Assembly (NCBI RefSeq): GCF_026968045.1
Contig: NZ_JAPVBQ010000003.1
Coordinates: 218,060 to 282,059, forward strand
From: Modestobacter sp. VKM Ac-2977
GTDB taxonomy: Bacteria > Actinomycetota > Actinomycetes > Mycobacteriales > Geodermatophilaceae
Direction of reading: 5' to 3'
Length of the DNA stretch: 64,000 nt
The position numbers were made by a program, and so were the translations under genes. Shown here piece by piece: positions 26,514 to 35,573 of the stretch; position 1 is the stretch's first letter; each line of letters begins with the position of its first letter. The notes under the pieces were generated by a model that was given only the letters and a program-made list of their open reading frames with translations, had not been told where the DNA came from and made no database searches.

Positions 26514-28985
26514 GTGCCTCCCCACGACGAGACCGCCCGCGTCACCCCTGGTGGCGGCGCGGTCCGCCGTCCCCCGCCGGCCCGGGCCCGCGCCGGCTCC
26601 GGCGGCAGTGGTGCCGGCGGTGTCCGCCGCCCGCCGGCCGCCCGGGCCCGGACGACGGCGTCCCGTGACGGTGGTGGGCGTCCGGCGGCCCGGTCCGGTG
26701 GCGGCGGTGGTGGTGGCCGTCCCCCGGTGAAGCCGCCGACGGGTGGACGGCGGCCCGGGGGCAGCAGCCGGCCGCCCGGTGGTGGCAGGAAGAAGGGTGC
26801 GAAGCCGAAGCGCCGGCGCTGGCTGAAGGTGCTCGCCGGGCTGTTCCTGAGCATGCTGGTGCTGCTGGGCGTCTTCGTCGGCGTCGTCTACGCCACGACC
26901 GAGGTGCCCACGCCGGAGTCGGTGCAGAACGACCAGACGACGGTCGTGTACTACGCCGACGGCGTCACCGAGATGGCCCGGCTGGGCAACGAGAACCGGA
27001 CGAACGTCACCCTGGCGCAGATCTCCGAGCCGGCCCAGAACGCCATCCTGGCCGCGGAGAACCGGGCCTTCTACACCGACCCGGGCATCTCCTTCACCGG
27101 CATCGTGCGGGCGGCGTGGAACAACCTGACCGGTGGCTCGACCCAGGGTGGCTCCACCATCACCCAGCAGTACGTGAAGAACGCCTTCCTGACCTCCGAC
27201 CAGACGTTCAGCCGGAAGTTCAAGGAGCTCTTCCTCGCCGTCAAGCTGGACAACGAGTACTCGAAGGAGCAGATCCTCGAGAACTACCTCAACACCATCT
27301 ACTTCGGCCGCGGGGCGTACGGCATCGAGGCGGCGGCCAACACCTACTTCGGGGTGCCCGCCGCGCAGCTCACCCCCGAGCAGGGCGCTGTGCTCGCCGT
27401 GCTCATCCGGAACCCCAGCGCCAACGACCCGGAGACCAACCCGGAGGGTGCCCAGCAGCGCTGGGGCCTGGTCCTGGACGCGATGGTCGAGCAGGGCTGG
27501 CTGGACGCCGCGGCACGCGAGGCCGCGGCCTACCCGGCGATCCTGCCCAACACCGGCAGCAGCTCCGGCATCCCGGAGGGCCCGCAGGGGCTGATCGTGC
27601 GCCAGGTCCTCGACGAGCTGGAGCGGCAGCCGTTCAGCTACTCGCGCGACGACATCTACTCCGCCGGTCTGCGGATCACCACGACCGTGGACAAGGCCAA
27701 GCAGGACGCCGCGGTCGCCGCGGTGAACGAGGTGATGGCCGGTGAGCCGCAGAACCTGCAGGAGGCGCTGGTCGCGGTCGACCCGGGGACCGGCGGCGTG
27801 CTGGCCTACTACGGCAACGCGTTGAGCAGCAGTGAGGACGCTGCGGTCGACACCACCGACTACGCGCAGGCGCTCAAGCAGCCCGGCTCGTCGTTCAAGC
27901 CCTACACCCTGGCTGCCGCGCTGGAGAACGGCTTCAGCGTCGACACCCGTCGCGACGGCAGCTCGCCGCAGGAGTTCGAGGACCGGCCCGGGCTGCCGGT
28001 GGTCAACTCCGGCAACGCGCAGTGCGGCAACTGCACGCTCAAGGAGGCGATGACCAGGTCGCTGAACACCACGTACTACGGGCTCGCCTACGAGGTCGGC
28101 CCCGAGGTGGTCGCCGAGACGGCCCGGGAGATCGCCGGTCTCCCGGCGACGTGGGACCCGAACCAGAACGACCCCACGGTGCCCACGGACCTGACCGGGT
28201 TCGAGACGCTCAGCATCCCGAAGACCAACACCACCGGTGGTTCGATCGGCATCGGGGAGTACGCGGTCCGCCCGATCCAGCAGGCCGCCGGCTTCGCCAC
28301 CTTCGCCGCCGGTGGGGTGCAGCGCGCGACGCACTTCGTCGCCTCGGTCGCCGACAGCGCCGGGACGGTGCTGGGCACGGGGACGACCGCCTCCACGCAG
28401 GCGATCTCGCCCGAGGTGGCCAACGACGTCACGTTCGCGCTGACCGACGTGGCCGAGAGCTCGAAGCTCCCACTGGACGGCAACCGGCCGGTCGCGGCGA
28501 AGACCGGCACCCAGGGCAGCAACCGCACGGACAACTCCGACGCCTGGATGGTCGGTTTCACGCCGTCGATCTCCACCGCGGTGTGGGTCGGGACCAAGGG
28601 CACCGAGGCCATCGTCAACTCCCGGGGCAACATCATCTACGGGTCGGGGCTGCCGGGGGAGATCTGGCAGCAGTTCATGAACACCGTGCTCGAGGGCACG
28701 CCGGAGCAGCCGCTCCCGTCGAAGGCGCTGATCGAGGGCGACCCGGACCGGAGCATCCCGGAGCCGACGACGGAGGCCCCCGCCCCGACCACGAGCGAGG
28801 CGCCCGCGCCGGAGCCGGCACCGGTCACCAGCCAGGCTCCGGCCCCCAGCAGGGCGCCGAGCAGCAGTTCGGCTCCGGTCACGGAGGCGCCCGAGGTGGA
28901 GGAGCCCGTCACCTCGACGCCGCCGGTCCCCCCGGCCCCGACGTCGTCGTCGCCGGGACCGCCCACCACGGGCCCGAACGGCTGA
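26514..28985 (+). CDS. ponA: Class A penicillin-binding protein (PonA1-like)
   Basis: Bifunctional peptidoglycan polymerase and transpeptidase, 823 residues. A Gly/Pro/Arg-rich cytoplasmic region (1-100) is followed by a TM helix (105-127). The GT51 domain shows AILAAENRAFYTDPG (catalytic Glu182), GGSTITQQYVKN and YLNTIYFGRGAYGIEAAA. The transpeptidase shows SSFK in PGSSFKPYT, SLN and KTGTQ. A Pro/Thr/Ser/Glu-rich tail of about 85 residues follows. GTG start at 26514 with GGAAGG upstream. The context ino1-padR-ponA-GT87 equals Rv0046c-Rv0051. Confidence 0.96.
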   Translation: MPPHDETARVTPGGGAVRRPPPARARAGSGGSGAGGVRRPPAARARTTASRDGGGRPAARSGGGGGGGRPPVKPPTGGRRPGGSSRPPGGGRKKGAKPKRRRWLKVLAGLFLSMLVLLGVFVGVVYATTEVPTPESVQNDQTTVVYYADGVTEMARLGNENRTNVTLAQISEPAQNAILAAENRAFYTDPGISFTGIVRAAWNNLTGGSTQGGSTITQQYVKNAFLTSDQTFSRKFKELFLAVKLDNEYSKEQILENYLNTIYFGRGAYGIEAAANTYFGVPAAQLTPEQGAVLAVLIRNPSANDPETNPEGAQQRWGLVLDAMVEQGWLDAAAREAAAYPAILPNTGSSSGIPEGPQGLIVRQVLDELERQPFSYSRDDIYSAGLRITTTVDKAKQDAAVAAVNEVMAGEPQNLQEALVAVDPGTGGVLAYYGNALSSSEDAAVDTTDYAQALKQPGSSFKPYTLAAALENGFSVDTRRDGSSPQEFEDRPGLPVVNSGNAQCGNCTLKEAMTRSLNTTYYGLAYEVGPEVVAETAREIAGLPATWDPNQNDPTVPTDLTGFETLSIPKTNTTGGSIGIGEYAVRPIQQAAGFATFAAGGVQRATHFVASVADSAGTVLGTGTTASTQAISPEVANDVTFALTDVAESSKLPLDGNRPVAAKTGTQGSNRTDNSDAWMVGFTPSISTAVWVGTKGTEAIVNSRGNIIYGSGLPGEIWQQFMNTVLEGTPEQPLPSKALIEGDPDRSIPEPTTEAPAPTTSEAPAPEPAPVTSQAPAPSRAPSSSSAPVTEAPEVEEPVTSTPPVPPAPTSSSPGPPTTGPNG

Positions 28986-29010
28986 TCGGGGCAGCAGGCA
29001 GACTGACCCG

Positions 29011-30528
29011 GTGAGTGCGACACCGACGGGCCCGTCCGTCCCGGCCGATCGGCTGGGGGGCGGGCCCGAGGTGTCTGCGCCGCCGGGGCCGGACCGCATC
29101 GTGCCGTCCTGGACCGACCCGGTGGCGGTCCAGGCCAGCGAGGCGGTGGGCGGTCCCTGGGGTCGGCACGCCGTCACCGGGCGCGCCCGCTTCTGGACGC
29201 CGCTGCGGGTGTGCCTGCTGTTCACCGTGGTGGTGCTCGGGCTGGCCTGGGCCAAGCAGGCGCCGTGCGCCACCGGCAACTGGACGGGCAGCAAGCAGTA
29301 CACCCACTTCTGCTACAGCGACCCCGTCGCGCTGTTCTTCACCCATGGGATCGGCGACGGGCAGGTGCCCTACCTCGACTCCGCCGTCGAGTACCCGGTG
29401 CTCACCGGTGCGCTGATGCAGCTCGCCGCGGTGGTCGCGCGAGGCTGGGACGGGCTGGCGGCGGGCGTCTCCACCGTGCCGGTGGCGAGCTTCTACGTCG
29501 TCACCTGTCTGCTGCTGTCGGCACTGGCGCTCCTGGTCACCCGCGGCGTGCTGGGGCTGGCCGGCCGCCGGCCCTGGGACGCCGCGATGGTCGCGCTGTC
29601 GCCGCTGCTGCTGGTGCACGCCTTCACCAACTGGGACCTGCTGGCCATCGCCCTGACCACGCTCGGGATGTGGGCCTGGGCACGCCGGCACCCGGCGCTC
29701 GCCGGGGTGCTGATCGGGCTGGGGGTCGCGGCGAAGCTCTACCCGGTGATCGTCCTCGGCGTGCTCTTCGTGCTGTGCCTGCGCGCCGGCCGGCTGCGGG
29801 CATGGCTGTCGGCGATCGTGGCCGCCGGGCTGGCCTGGCTGGCGGTGAACCTGCCCGTCGCCCTCGCCGCGCCGGAGAACTGGGCCCGGTTCTTCACCTT
29901 CAGCGACGTCCGGCCGGCGAACCCGGAGAGCGTCTGGGCGATCGCCCTGGACCTGACCGGCGACCGGATCCTGGACGGTCCGCTGGCCGAGGGTCAGACG
30001 CCGTCGGTGCTCAACGCCACCGTCGCGGTCGTGCTGCTGCTGTCGGCCGCGGCCGTGGCCTGGCTGGCCCTGGCGGCCCCGCTGCGCCCCCGGCTGCCCC
30101 AGCTGGCGTTCCTGCTGGTCGCGGCCTTCCTGCTGCTGAACAAGGTGTGGAGCCCGCAGTTCTCGCTGTGGTTGCTGCCGCTGGCCGTGCTGGCGCGACC
30201 GCGGTGGCGCTCGCTGCTGCTCTGGCAGGCCACCGAGGTGCTGGTCTGGGTGATGACCATGCTCTATTACCTGGGGGCGGACGAGAACGGTGTGGACGTC
30301 GAGTGGTTCTACCTCGCCGTGGTGGTGCGCGACGTCGCCGTCCTCGTCCTGATGGCGCTGGTCGTCCGGGAGGTGTGGTCACCGGACCGGGACCTGGTGC
30401 GGCGCAGCTGGCCGGGCACCGACGACCCCGCCGGCGGCGTCCTGGACCAGGCCCCCGACCGGTTCACGTTGCGGCGCACGCCTCAGCCGGCGAGCGCTCC
30501 GCGCAGCAGGGCGATCTCCTCGGCGTGA
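29011..30528 (+). CDS. GT87-family polyprenol-phosphate-mannose-type glycosyltransferase (putative)
   Basis: The 505-residue integral membrane protein has about 10 TM helices and a GT-C glycosyltransferase pattern: a large first external loop beginning after TM1 ([25 protein letters not shown]), an acidic motif in that loop, [13 protein letters not shown], and [15 protein letters not shown], typical of GT87/PimE-like alpha-mannosyltransferases. It is the counterpart of Rv0051, 25 nt after ponA. GTG start. Its 3' end overlaps the convergent endonuclease gene by 46 nt. Confidence 0.8.
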   Translation: MSATPTGPSVPADRLGGGPEVSAPPGPDRIVPSWTDPVAVQASEAVGGPWGRHAVTGRARFWTPLRVCLLFTVVVLGLAWAKQAPCATGNWTGSKQYTHFCYSDPVALFFTHGIGDGQVPYLDSAVEYPVLTGALMQLAAVVARGWDGLAAGVSTVPVASFYVVTCLLLSALALLVTRGVLGLAGRRPWDAAMVALSPLLLVHAFTNWDLLAIALTTLGMWAWARRHPALAGVLIGLGVAAKLYPVIVLGVLFVLCLRAGRLRAWLSAIVAAGLAWLAVNLPVALAAPENWARFFTFSDVRPANPESVWAIALDLTGDRILDGPLAEGQTPSVLNATVAVVLLLSAAAVAWLALAAPLRPRLPQLAFLLVAAFLLLNKVWSPQFSLWLLPLAVLARPRWRSLLLWQATEVLVWVMTMLYYLGADENGVDVEWFYLAVVVRDVAVLVLMALVVREVWSPDRDLVRRSWPGTDDPAGGVLDQAPDRFTLRRTPQPASAPRSRAISSA

Positions 30529-31298
30529 CCTGCGGTGTCCCCGGGGGTCTCCAGGACGACGGGGGCGCCGGCGGCGCGGGCCACGCCCACCAGCAGCTCC
30601 AGCGGGATCTCCCCGGCGGTCAGCGGCGCGTGGCGGTCGCGACCGGAGCCGGCGGGGTCGCGGCTGTTGTTCAGGTGCACCAGGTCGACCCGGCCGGTGA
30701 TCGCCCGGACGTCGTCCACCACCCGGGTCAGGTCCCAGCCCGCGGCCCAGGCGTGGCAGGTGTCCAGCACGAAGCCCGCGCCGAACTCCCCCACGGCCTC
30801 CCACAACCGGGCGACGGCGTCGAGCTCGCGGGCCATCGCGTTGTCCCCGCCGGCGGTGTTCTCGATGAGCACCGGGACGCCGAAGCCGCCCTCGTCGGCC
30901 TGCCGGGCGAAGGTCTTGCGCCAGTTGTCGACCCCGGCCGACGGGTCGTCCGCCGCCAGCACGTGCCCGCCGTGCACGACCATGCCCTGGGCCCCGACGG
31001 CGGCCGACGCCTGGGCGTGCTGGCCGAGCAGCTTGCGGCTGGGGATCCGGATCCGGTTGTTCGTCGAGGCGACGTTGAGCACGTAGGGGGCGTGCACGAA
31101 GACGGCGACGTCGGAGCCGAGCAGCGCCTCGGCGTCCGGGCGCGGCCTCGGCGCCTTCCAGCCCTGGGGATCGGCGAGGAACACCTGCACCGCGTCGGCG
31201 TCCAGCTCGGCGGCGCGGGCCAGCGGACCGCCGTCGGCCAGCTCGTTCTCCTCGGTCAGGCCCGGTCCGACGTGCACGCCGATCAGCTGCTCAGCCAC
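30483..31298 (-). CDS. nfo: Endonuclease IV (AP endonuclease family 2)
   Basis: Metal-dependent AP endonuclease of base-excision repair. The 271 residues hold the Nfo metal ligands: [59 protein letters not shown] and VVLETPG. The GTG at 31298 is chosen as first in-frame start after TAGTCT (31306-31311, minus strand), 7 nt upstream; no ribosome binding site is present, so a leaderless mRNA is likely. It is inserted between GT87 and rpsF relative to mycobacteria. Confidence 0.92.
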   Translation of the reverse strand: MAEQLIGVHVGPGLTEENELADGGPLARAAELDADAVQVFLADPQGWKAPRPRPDAEALLGSDVAVFVHAPYVLNVASTNNRIRIPSRKLLGQHAQASAAVGAQGMVVHGGHVLAADDPSAGVDNWRKTFARQADEGGFGVPVLIENTAGGDNAMARELDAVARLWEAVGEFGAGFVLDTCHAWAAGWDLTRVVDDVRAITGRVDLVHLNNSRDPAGSGRDRHAPLTAGEIPLELLVGVARAAGAPVVLETPGDTAGHAEEIALLRGALAG

Positions 31299-31364
31299 GC
31301 GGAGGAGACTAGGCCTCCCCGCTGCGCGGCACATCGGGGAGAACGCACTGGTAGCCTGTCCGGT

Positions 31365-31401
31365 GCGCGTCCTCCCCTGCTCCGAGCAGGTCCGGGCGCG
31401 C
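31365..31401 (+). promoter_or_regulatory. Candidate S6:S18-type leader structure upstream of rpsF
   Basis: A possible promoter (TAGCCT at 31352-31357) would give a 100-nt rpsF leader. Its first part folds into GCGCG/CGCGC (31365-31369 with 31397-31401), an internal loop containing CCG, and an upper stem CCTGCT/AGCAGG (31376-31381 with 31385-31390). Leaders with a CCG internal loop are known to bind the S6:S18 complex and repress rpsF operons. The match is by eye only. Confidence 0.4.
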
Positions 31402-31469
31402 GACGCATGTACGACCCTCCTGCTGCAGACACCCTGCGGCCGCTGAGACCAGAGGAGGTGGGGTTCTCC

Positions 31470-31757
31470 GTGCGTAACTACGAACTGATGATCATCCTCG
31501 ACCCTGAGCTCGAGGAGCGCACCATCGCTCCCAGCCTGGATCGTTTCCTGACCGTCGTCACCAACTCCGGTGGCACCGTCAAGACCGAGATCTGGGGCCG
31601 CCGCCGGCTGGCCTACGAGATCGACAAGAAGGCCGAGGGCATCTACGCCATCGTCGACATCCAGGCCGAGCCGGCCGCCGTCGCCGAGCTGGACCGTCAG
31701 CTGAACCTCAACGAGTCCATCCTGCGCACCAAGCTGATGCGCCCCGAGGCTCACTGA
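31470..31757 (+). CDS. rpsF: 30S ribosomal protein S6
   Basis: The 95-residue S6 has the usual start [18 protein letters not shown], the central [18 protein letters not shown] and [16 protein letters not shown]. The GTG at 31470 is preceded by AGAGGAGGTG at 31451-31460, a strong ribosome binding site; longer in-frame forms would lose it. First gene of rpsF-ssb-rpsR-rplI. Confidence 0.97.
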   Translation: MRNYELMIILDPELEERTIAPSLDRFLTVVTNSGGTVKTEIWGRRRLAYEIDKKAEGIYAIVDIQAEPAAVAELDRQLNLNESILRTKLMRPEAH

Positions 31758-31759
31758 CC

Positions 31760-32272
31760 ATGGCCGGCGAGACCGTCATCACCGTCATCGGGAACCTGAC
31801 GGCCGACCCGGAGCTGCGGTTCACCCCGTCCGGCGCCGCCGTCGCCAACTTCACCGTCGCCTCGACGCCCCGCACCTTCGACCGTCAGTCGCAGGAGTGG
31901 AAGGACGGCGAAGCGCTGTTCCTCCGCTGCAACGTCTGGCGCCAGGCGGCGGAGAACGTCGCCGAGTCGCTCACCCGCGGTTCGCGGGTCATCGTGTCGG
32001 GCCGGCTGAAGCAGCGGTCCTTCGACACGAAGGAAGGCGAGAAGCGCACCGTCATCGAGCTGGAGGTCGACGAGATCGGCCCCTCTCTGCGGTACGCCAC
32101 CGCCAAGGTCACCCGCGCTGCGCGCAGCGAGGGTGGCGGTGGCGGCGGCGGGTTCGGCGGTGGCGGCGGCAACAGCGGTGGCAGCGGTGGCGGTGGTGGT
32201 GGCTTCTCCGGTGGCGGAGCGAGCGACCCCTGGTCCACCCCGCCGGCGTCGTCCGACGAACCGCCTTTCTGA
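31760..32272 (+). CDS. ssb: Single-stranded DNA-binding protein
   Basis: The 170-residue SSB has an OB fold ([38 protein letters not shown]), a Gly/Ser-rich linker (about 122-155) and the acidic tip SSDEPPF, a variant of the DDDIPF tail that recruits repair and replication proteins. ATG two bases after the rpsF stop. Confidence 0.97.
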   Translation: MAGETVITVIGNLTADPELRFTPSGAAVANFTVASTPRTFDRQSQEWKDGEALFLRCNVWRQAAENVAESLTRGSRVIVSGRLKQRSFDTKEGEKRTVIELEVDEIGPSLRYATAKVTRAARSEGGGGGGGFGGGGGNSGGSGGGGGGFSGGGASDPWSTPPASSDEPPF

Positions 32273-32304
32273 TCCCCCCTCTGTACTGATCTCTGGAGAA
32301 CCCA

Positions 32305-32541
32305 GTGCCCAAGCCTCCCCCCCGCAAGATCAAGAAGAAGGTCTGCCAGTTCTGCAAGGACAAGGCGACCTACATCGACTACAAGGACACGACCCTGCTG
32401 CGGAAGTTCATCTCCGACCGCGGCAAGATCCGTGCCCGCCGCGTCAGCGGCAACTGCAGCCAGCACCAGCGTGACGTCGCCGTGGCCGTGAAGAACAGCC
32501 GCGAGATGGCACTGCTGCCCTACACCTCCACGGCGCGCTGA
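32305..32541 (+). CDS. rpsR: 30S ribosomal protein S18
   Basis: The 78-residue S18 contains the rRNA-binding core [20 protein letters not shown] and [20 protein letters not shown], ending [10 protein letters not shown]. Cysteines CQFC plus C51 and H54 form a possible zinc-binding set, so this is the zinc-dependent (C+) type. A C- paralogue under Zur control is not in the window. GTG start at 32305. Confidence 0.96.
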   Translation: MPKPPPRKIKKKVCQFCKDKATYIDYKDTTLLRKFISDRGKIRARRVSGNCSQHQRDVAVAVKNSREMALLPYTSTAR

Positions 32542-32543
32542 TC

Positions 32544-32999
32544 ATGAGCACCATGAAGCTGATCCTCACGCAGGAGGTCACCGGTCTCGGGTCCTCCGGC
32601 GACACCGTCGAGGTCAAGGGCGGGTACGCCCGCAACTACCTCCTGCCCCGCGGGCTGGCCATGCTGGCCACCCGAGGTGCCGAGAAGCAGGTCAACAGCC
32701 TGCGCCGGGCGCGCGCTGCGCGCGACGTGCGTTCGCTCGAGGAGGCCCAGGCGGTCGCCGGTCAGCTGTCGCAGCTGACCGTCACGCTTCCGGCCCGCTC
32801 CGGTGACGGTGGCCGTCTCTTCGGCCGCATCACCACCGCCGACGTCGCCGCCGCGGTGACCGCGGCCGGTGGCCCGGAGCTCGACCGTCGCCGGATCGAG
32901 CTGCCCAGCAGCATCAAGAGCCTCGGCACCCACACCGTCACGGTGCGGGTCCACCCCGAGGTGTCCGTGCCGGTGACCGTGGACGTCGTCGCCGGCTGA
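32544..32999 (+). CDS. rplI: 50S ribosomal protein L9
   Basis: The 151-residue L9 has the N-terminal signature MKLILTQEVTGLGSSGDTVE and GYARNYLLPRGLA, a long connecting helix, and the C-terminal rRNA-binding domain. The true start may be the ATG at 32553 (MKLIL, the family start); the ATG at 32544 adds three residues. Neither has a clear ribosome binding site; coupling with the rpsR stop 3 nt away is likely. Confidence 0.95.
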   Translation: MSTMKLILTQEVTGLGSSGDTVEVKGGYARNYLLPRGLAMLATRGAEKQVNSLRRARAARDVRSLEEAQAVAGQLSQLTVTLPARSGDGGRLFGRITTADVAAAVTAAGGPELDRRRIELPSSIKSLGTHTVTVRVHPEVSVPVTVDVVAG

Positions 33000-33023
33000 T
33001 CGGGCCGCTTTCCACAGCACTGC

Positions 33024-33063
33024 CCACGAGGGGCGTCGGACTCCGGTCCGGCGCCCCTCGTGG
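33024..33063 (+). terminator. Terminator of the rpsF-ssb-rpsR-rplI operon
   Basis: ccacgaggggcg (33024-33035) pairs with cgcccctcgtgg (33052-33063). The inner CGGAC/GTCCG and a T-G wobble extend the stem to about 18 bp around a 4-nt loop. It begins 25 nt after the rplI stop. Confidence 0.88.
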
Positions 33064-33388
33064 CGTTCCCGGGGCCTGCTGGGCGTCCTCCCGTGTCGAC
33101 ACGGGCGCCGGCCCTCCGTGGACGGCAGGTGAACGGCGCCACCGACCCGTGCGGCACCGCGCAGCACGGCCGAGCCTCGGGGACGGCGCCCCTGCCGTCG
33201 ACCCGTTACGCGTGTGACCTGCGGGGATCCGCCGACACGCCCGGGCGGCGTGTTCTGCGACGAGTTGCGGGATTTCTTCCGTCCACACCCCGGGACAGGC
33301 TCCGGCGCAGGTGACGAGGGGGTGGCGGGGACGCGACGTCCGCGGGTCCACCACGGTCTCCACACGGTGACCGCCCCTGTCCACCGAC

Positions 33389-33397
33389 TTGTCCACA
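33389..33397 (+). promoter_or_regulatory. Exact DnaA box upstream of dnaB
   Basis: TTGTCCACA matches the actinobacterial DnaA-box consensus exactly and sits in the small palindrome ACTTG-TCCA-CAAGT. A weaker box (CCGTCCACA) is at 33280-33288. The 33064-33562 spacer holds no gene. Besides this box it contains a -10-like TAACGT (33452-33457), a hairpin and an SOS box. Confidence 0.6.
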
Positions 33398-33464
33398 AGT
33401 TGTGCAGATCGGCGTGCACAGCGGTGTTGGACGTGCCCCCTCCTGGCTTCCTAACGTCACCCCC

Positions 33465-33505
33465 AGCTACCGCCGGGCACGAACTGTCGGCGCCCGGTGG
33501 TAGCT
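33465..33505 (+). promoter_or_regulatory. Stem-loop in the dnaB 5' leader
   Basis: agctaccgccgggc (33465-33478) pairs with gcccggtggtagct (33492-33505): 13 Watson-Crick pairs and one G-U wobble, 13-nt loop. If TAACGT at 33452-33457 is the -10, transcription would begin at about 33464 and the hairpin would form the very 5' end of the mRNA, 57 nt ahead of the dnaB start. Confidence 0.65.
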
Positions 33506-33510
33506 GTTGT

Positions 33511-33526
33511 CCGAACGCACGTTCGA
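33511..33526. promoter_or_regulatory. LexA (SOS) box upstream of dnaB
   Basis: CCGAACGCACGTTCGA matches the actinobacterial SOS box TCGAAC-N4-GTTCGA at 11 of 12 positions. It lies 36 nt before the dnaB start, in the putative leader, where bound LexA would block elongation or a downstream promoter. Confidence 0.65.
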
Positions 33527-33562
33527 GCGGCAGCAGGAGCAGGGGACGAGGAGAACATCAGC

Positions 33563-34933
33563 GTGGCGGTCGTCGACGACATCAGCAGGCCGAGGGTCAC
33601 GGCTCCGGAGTACGACCGACAGCCCCCTCAGGACGTCGCTGCCGAGCAGTCGGTCCTGGGCGGCATGCTGATGAGCAAGGACGCGATCGCCGACGTGGTC
33701 GAGGTCCTGGCGGGCCCGGACTTCTACCGCCCGGCCCACCAGATCGTCTTCGACGTCATCCTCGACCTGTACGGCCGGGGTGAGCCCGCCGACGCCATCA
33801 CCGTCGCCGCGGAGCTGAACCGCACCGACCAGCTGTCGAAGATGGGGGGCGCGGTCTACCTGCACACGCTCATCGCCTCCACCCCGACCGCGGCGAACGC
33901 CGGGTACTACGCGGCGATCGTCGCGGAGCAGGCGGTGCTGCGGCGGCTGGTCGAGGCCGGCACCCGGGTCGTCCAGCTCGGCTACGGCGCAGCCGGTGGG
34001 AAGGGCGATGTCGACGACATCGTCGACCGCGCCCAGCAGGAGATCTACGACGTCACCGAGAAGCGGATGAGCGAGGACTACTCCCGCCTCGCCGACGTCC
34101 TGCAGCCGACGATGGACGAGCTCGACGCGATCGCCTCCCGGGGTGGCACGGCGCGGGGCGTCCCCACCGGCATCCGTGACCTCGACGAGCTCACCAACGG
34201 CCTGCAGGCCGGCCAGATGGTGGTCATCGCCGCCCGCCCCGGTGTCGGCAAGAGCACGCTGGGGCTGGACATCGCCCGCTCGGCCACCGTGAAGCACCAC
34301 ATGCCGGCGGCGATCTTCTCGCTCGAGATGAGCAAGCACGAGATCACCATGCGTCTGCTGTCGGCCGAGGCGAAGGTGCCGCTGCACCACATGCGTGCCG
34401 GCACGCTGTCGGACGAGGACTGGTCGAAGCTCGCCCGCCGGATGGGCGAGATCGCCGACGCCCCGCTCTACATCGACGACTCCCCCAACATGACGATGAT
34501 GGAGATCCGGGCCAAGGCGCGGCGGCTCAAGCAGCGCAACGACCTCAAGCTCATCGTCATCGACTACCTGCAGCTGATGACGTCGGGCAAGAAGGTGGAG
34601 AGCCGTCAGCAGGAGGTCTCGGAGTTCTCCCGTGCGCTGAAGCTGCTGGCCAAGGAGCTCGAGCTGCCGGTGATCGCGATGAGCCAGCTGAACCGTGGCT
34701 CGGAGCAGCGTCAGGACAAGAAGCCGATGCTCTCCGACCTCCGTGAGTCCGGCTCGATCGAGCAGGACGCCGACATGGTGATGATGATCCACCGCGAGGA
34801 CATGTACGAGAAGGAGTCCCCGCGGGCCGGCGAGGCCGACATCATGCTGGTCAAGCACCGCAACGGCCCCACCGCGAACGTCACCGTCGCGTTCCAGGGT
34901 CACTACAGCCGCTTCGTCGACATGGCCAACTGA
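33563..34933 (+). CDS. dnaB: Replicative DNA helicase DnaB
   Basis: Hexameric 5'-3' fork helicase, 456 residues. The N-terminal primase-interacting domain (PPQDVAAEQSVLGGMLMSKD) is followed by the RecA-like motor: Walker A ARPGVGKST, FSLEMSKHEITMRLL, Walker B LIVIDYLQLM, and the C-terminal LRESGSIEQDADMVMMIHRE. The gene is continuous, without the intein found in several mycobacterial dnaB genes. The GTG at 33563 has GAGGAGA 8 nt upstream; an in-frame GTG at 33497 lies inside the leader hairpin. Confidence 0.97.
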   Translation: MAVVDDISRPRVTAPEYDRQPPQDVAAEQSVLGGMLMSKDAIADVVEVLAGPDFYRPAHQIVFDVILDLYGRGEPADAITVAAELNRTDQLSKMGGAVYLHTLIASTPTAANAGYYAAIVAEQAVLRRLVEAGTRVVQLGYGAAGGKGDVDDIVDRAQQEIYDVTEKRMSEDYSRLADVLQPTMDELDAIASRGGTARGVPTGIRDLDELTNGLQAGQMVVIAARPGVGKSTLGLDIARSATVKHHMPAAIFSLEMSKHEITMRLLSAEAKVPLHHMRAGTLSDEDWSKLARRMGEIADAPLYIDDSPNMTMMEIRAKARRLKQRNDLKLIVIDYLQLMTSGKKVESRQQEVSEFSRALKLLAKELELPVIAMSQLNRGSEQRQDKKPMLSDLRESGSIEQDADMVMMIHREDMYEKESPRAGEADIMLVKHRNGPTANVTVAFQGHYSRFVDMAN

Positions 34934-34938
34934 TCCCC

Positions 34939-35469
34939 GTGCCCGAACTGGTCGAGCCGACTCCGCGGTTGCACGTCGCCTGGCTCGCCGCGCACCGCGA
35001 GTGGGGCGCCGGGGTGCCTGAGGACGGCGCCGGCCTGCGGCCCGAGGACGACGTCGAGACGCCTGAGGGCTTCGCGGCCTGGGTCGAACGGCTGCGCGAG
35101 GAGTCGGACCCGGAGCGGCCCATCGCCGAGGGGCGCGTGCACTGCACCTACTGGTGGATCGTCGAGGGCGACACCGTGCTGGGGGCCATCGCGCTGCGCC
35201 ACCAGCTCAACGACTTCCTGCTCCGGGCGGGCGGTCACATCGGGTACGGCATCCGCCCTTCGGCCCGCCGGCGTGGCCTGGCCACCTGGGCGCTGGGCCA
35301 GGTGCTGAACCGGGCCCGTGCGATGGGTCTGGATCAGGTGCTCATCACCTGCGACGAGGGCAACCAGGCCTCGGCTCGGGTGATCGAGCGGGCGGGTGGT
35401 CTCCTGGAGGACATCCGGGACACCGAGCTGGGCCGGGCACGGCGGTACTGGGTCCCGCTCCCCCGCTGA
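34939..35469 (+). CDS. GNAT family N-acetyltransferase
   Basis: The 176-residue protein shows a GNAT fold of the RimJ/RimL-like type: WWIVEGDTVLGAIALRH, the acetyl-CoA loop IGYGIRPSARRRGLATWAL (R/Q-x-x-G-x-A form) and NQASARVIERAGG. The substrate is unknown. Its GTG is 5 nt after the dnaB stop, so it is probably co-transcribed with dnaB, an association I cannot explain functionally. Confidence 0.85.
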   Translation: MPELVEPTPRLHVAWLAAHREWGAGVPEDGAGLRPEDDVETPEGFAAWVERLREESDPERPIAEGRVHCTYWWIVEGDTVLGAIALRHQLNDFLLRAGGHIGYGIRPSARRRGLATWALGQVLNRARAMGLDQVLITCDEGNQASARVIERAGGLLEDIRDTELGRARRYWVPLPR

Positions 35470-35573
35470 CCGCCGTACACCCGATCGGGGATACGAGACC
35501 CGGGCGACTCAACGATCGGCACCCTGCTGCCGATGCTCCAGGCAACGCTCGATCCACGACCTGGAGGTCACCT

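Noticed and set aside
33563-34933. Intein in dnaB
   Set aside because: The helicase motor is continuous through Walker A and Walker B with no insertion.
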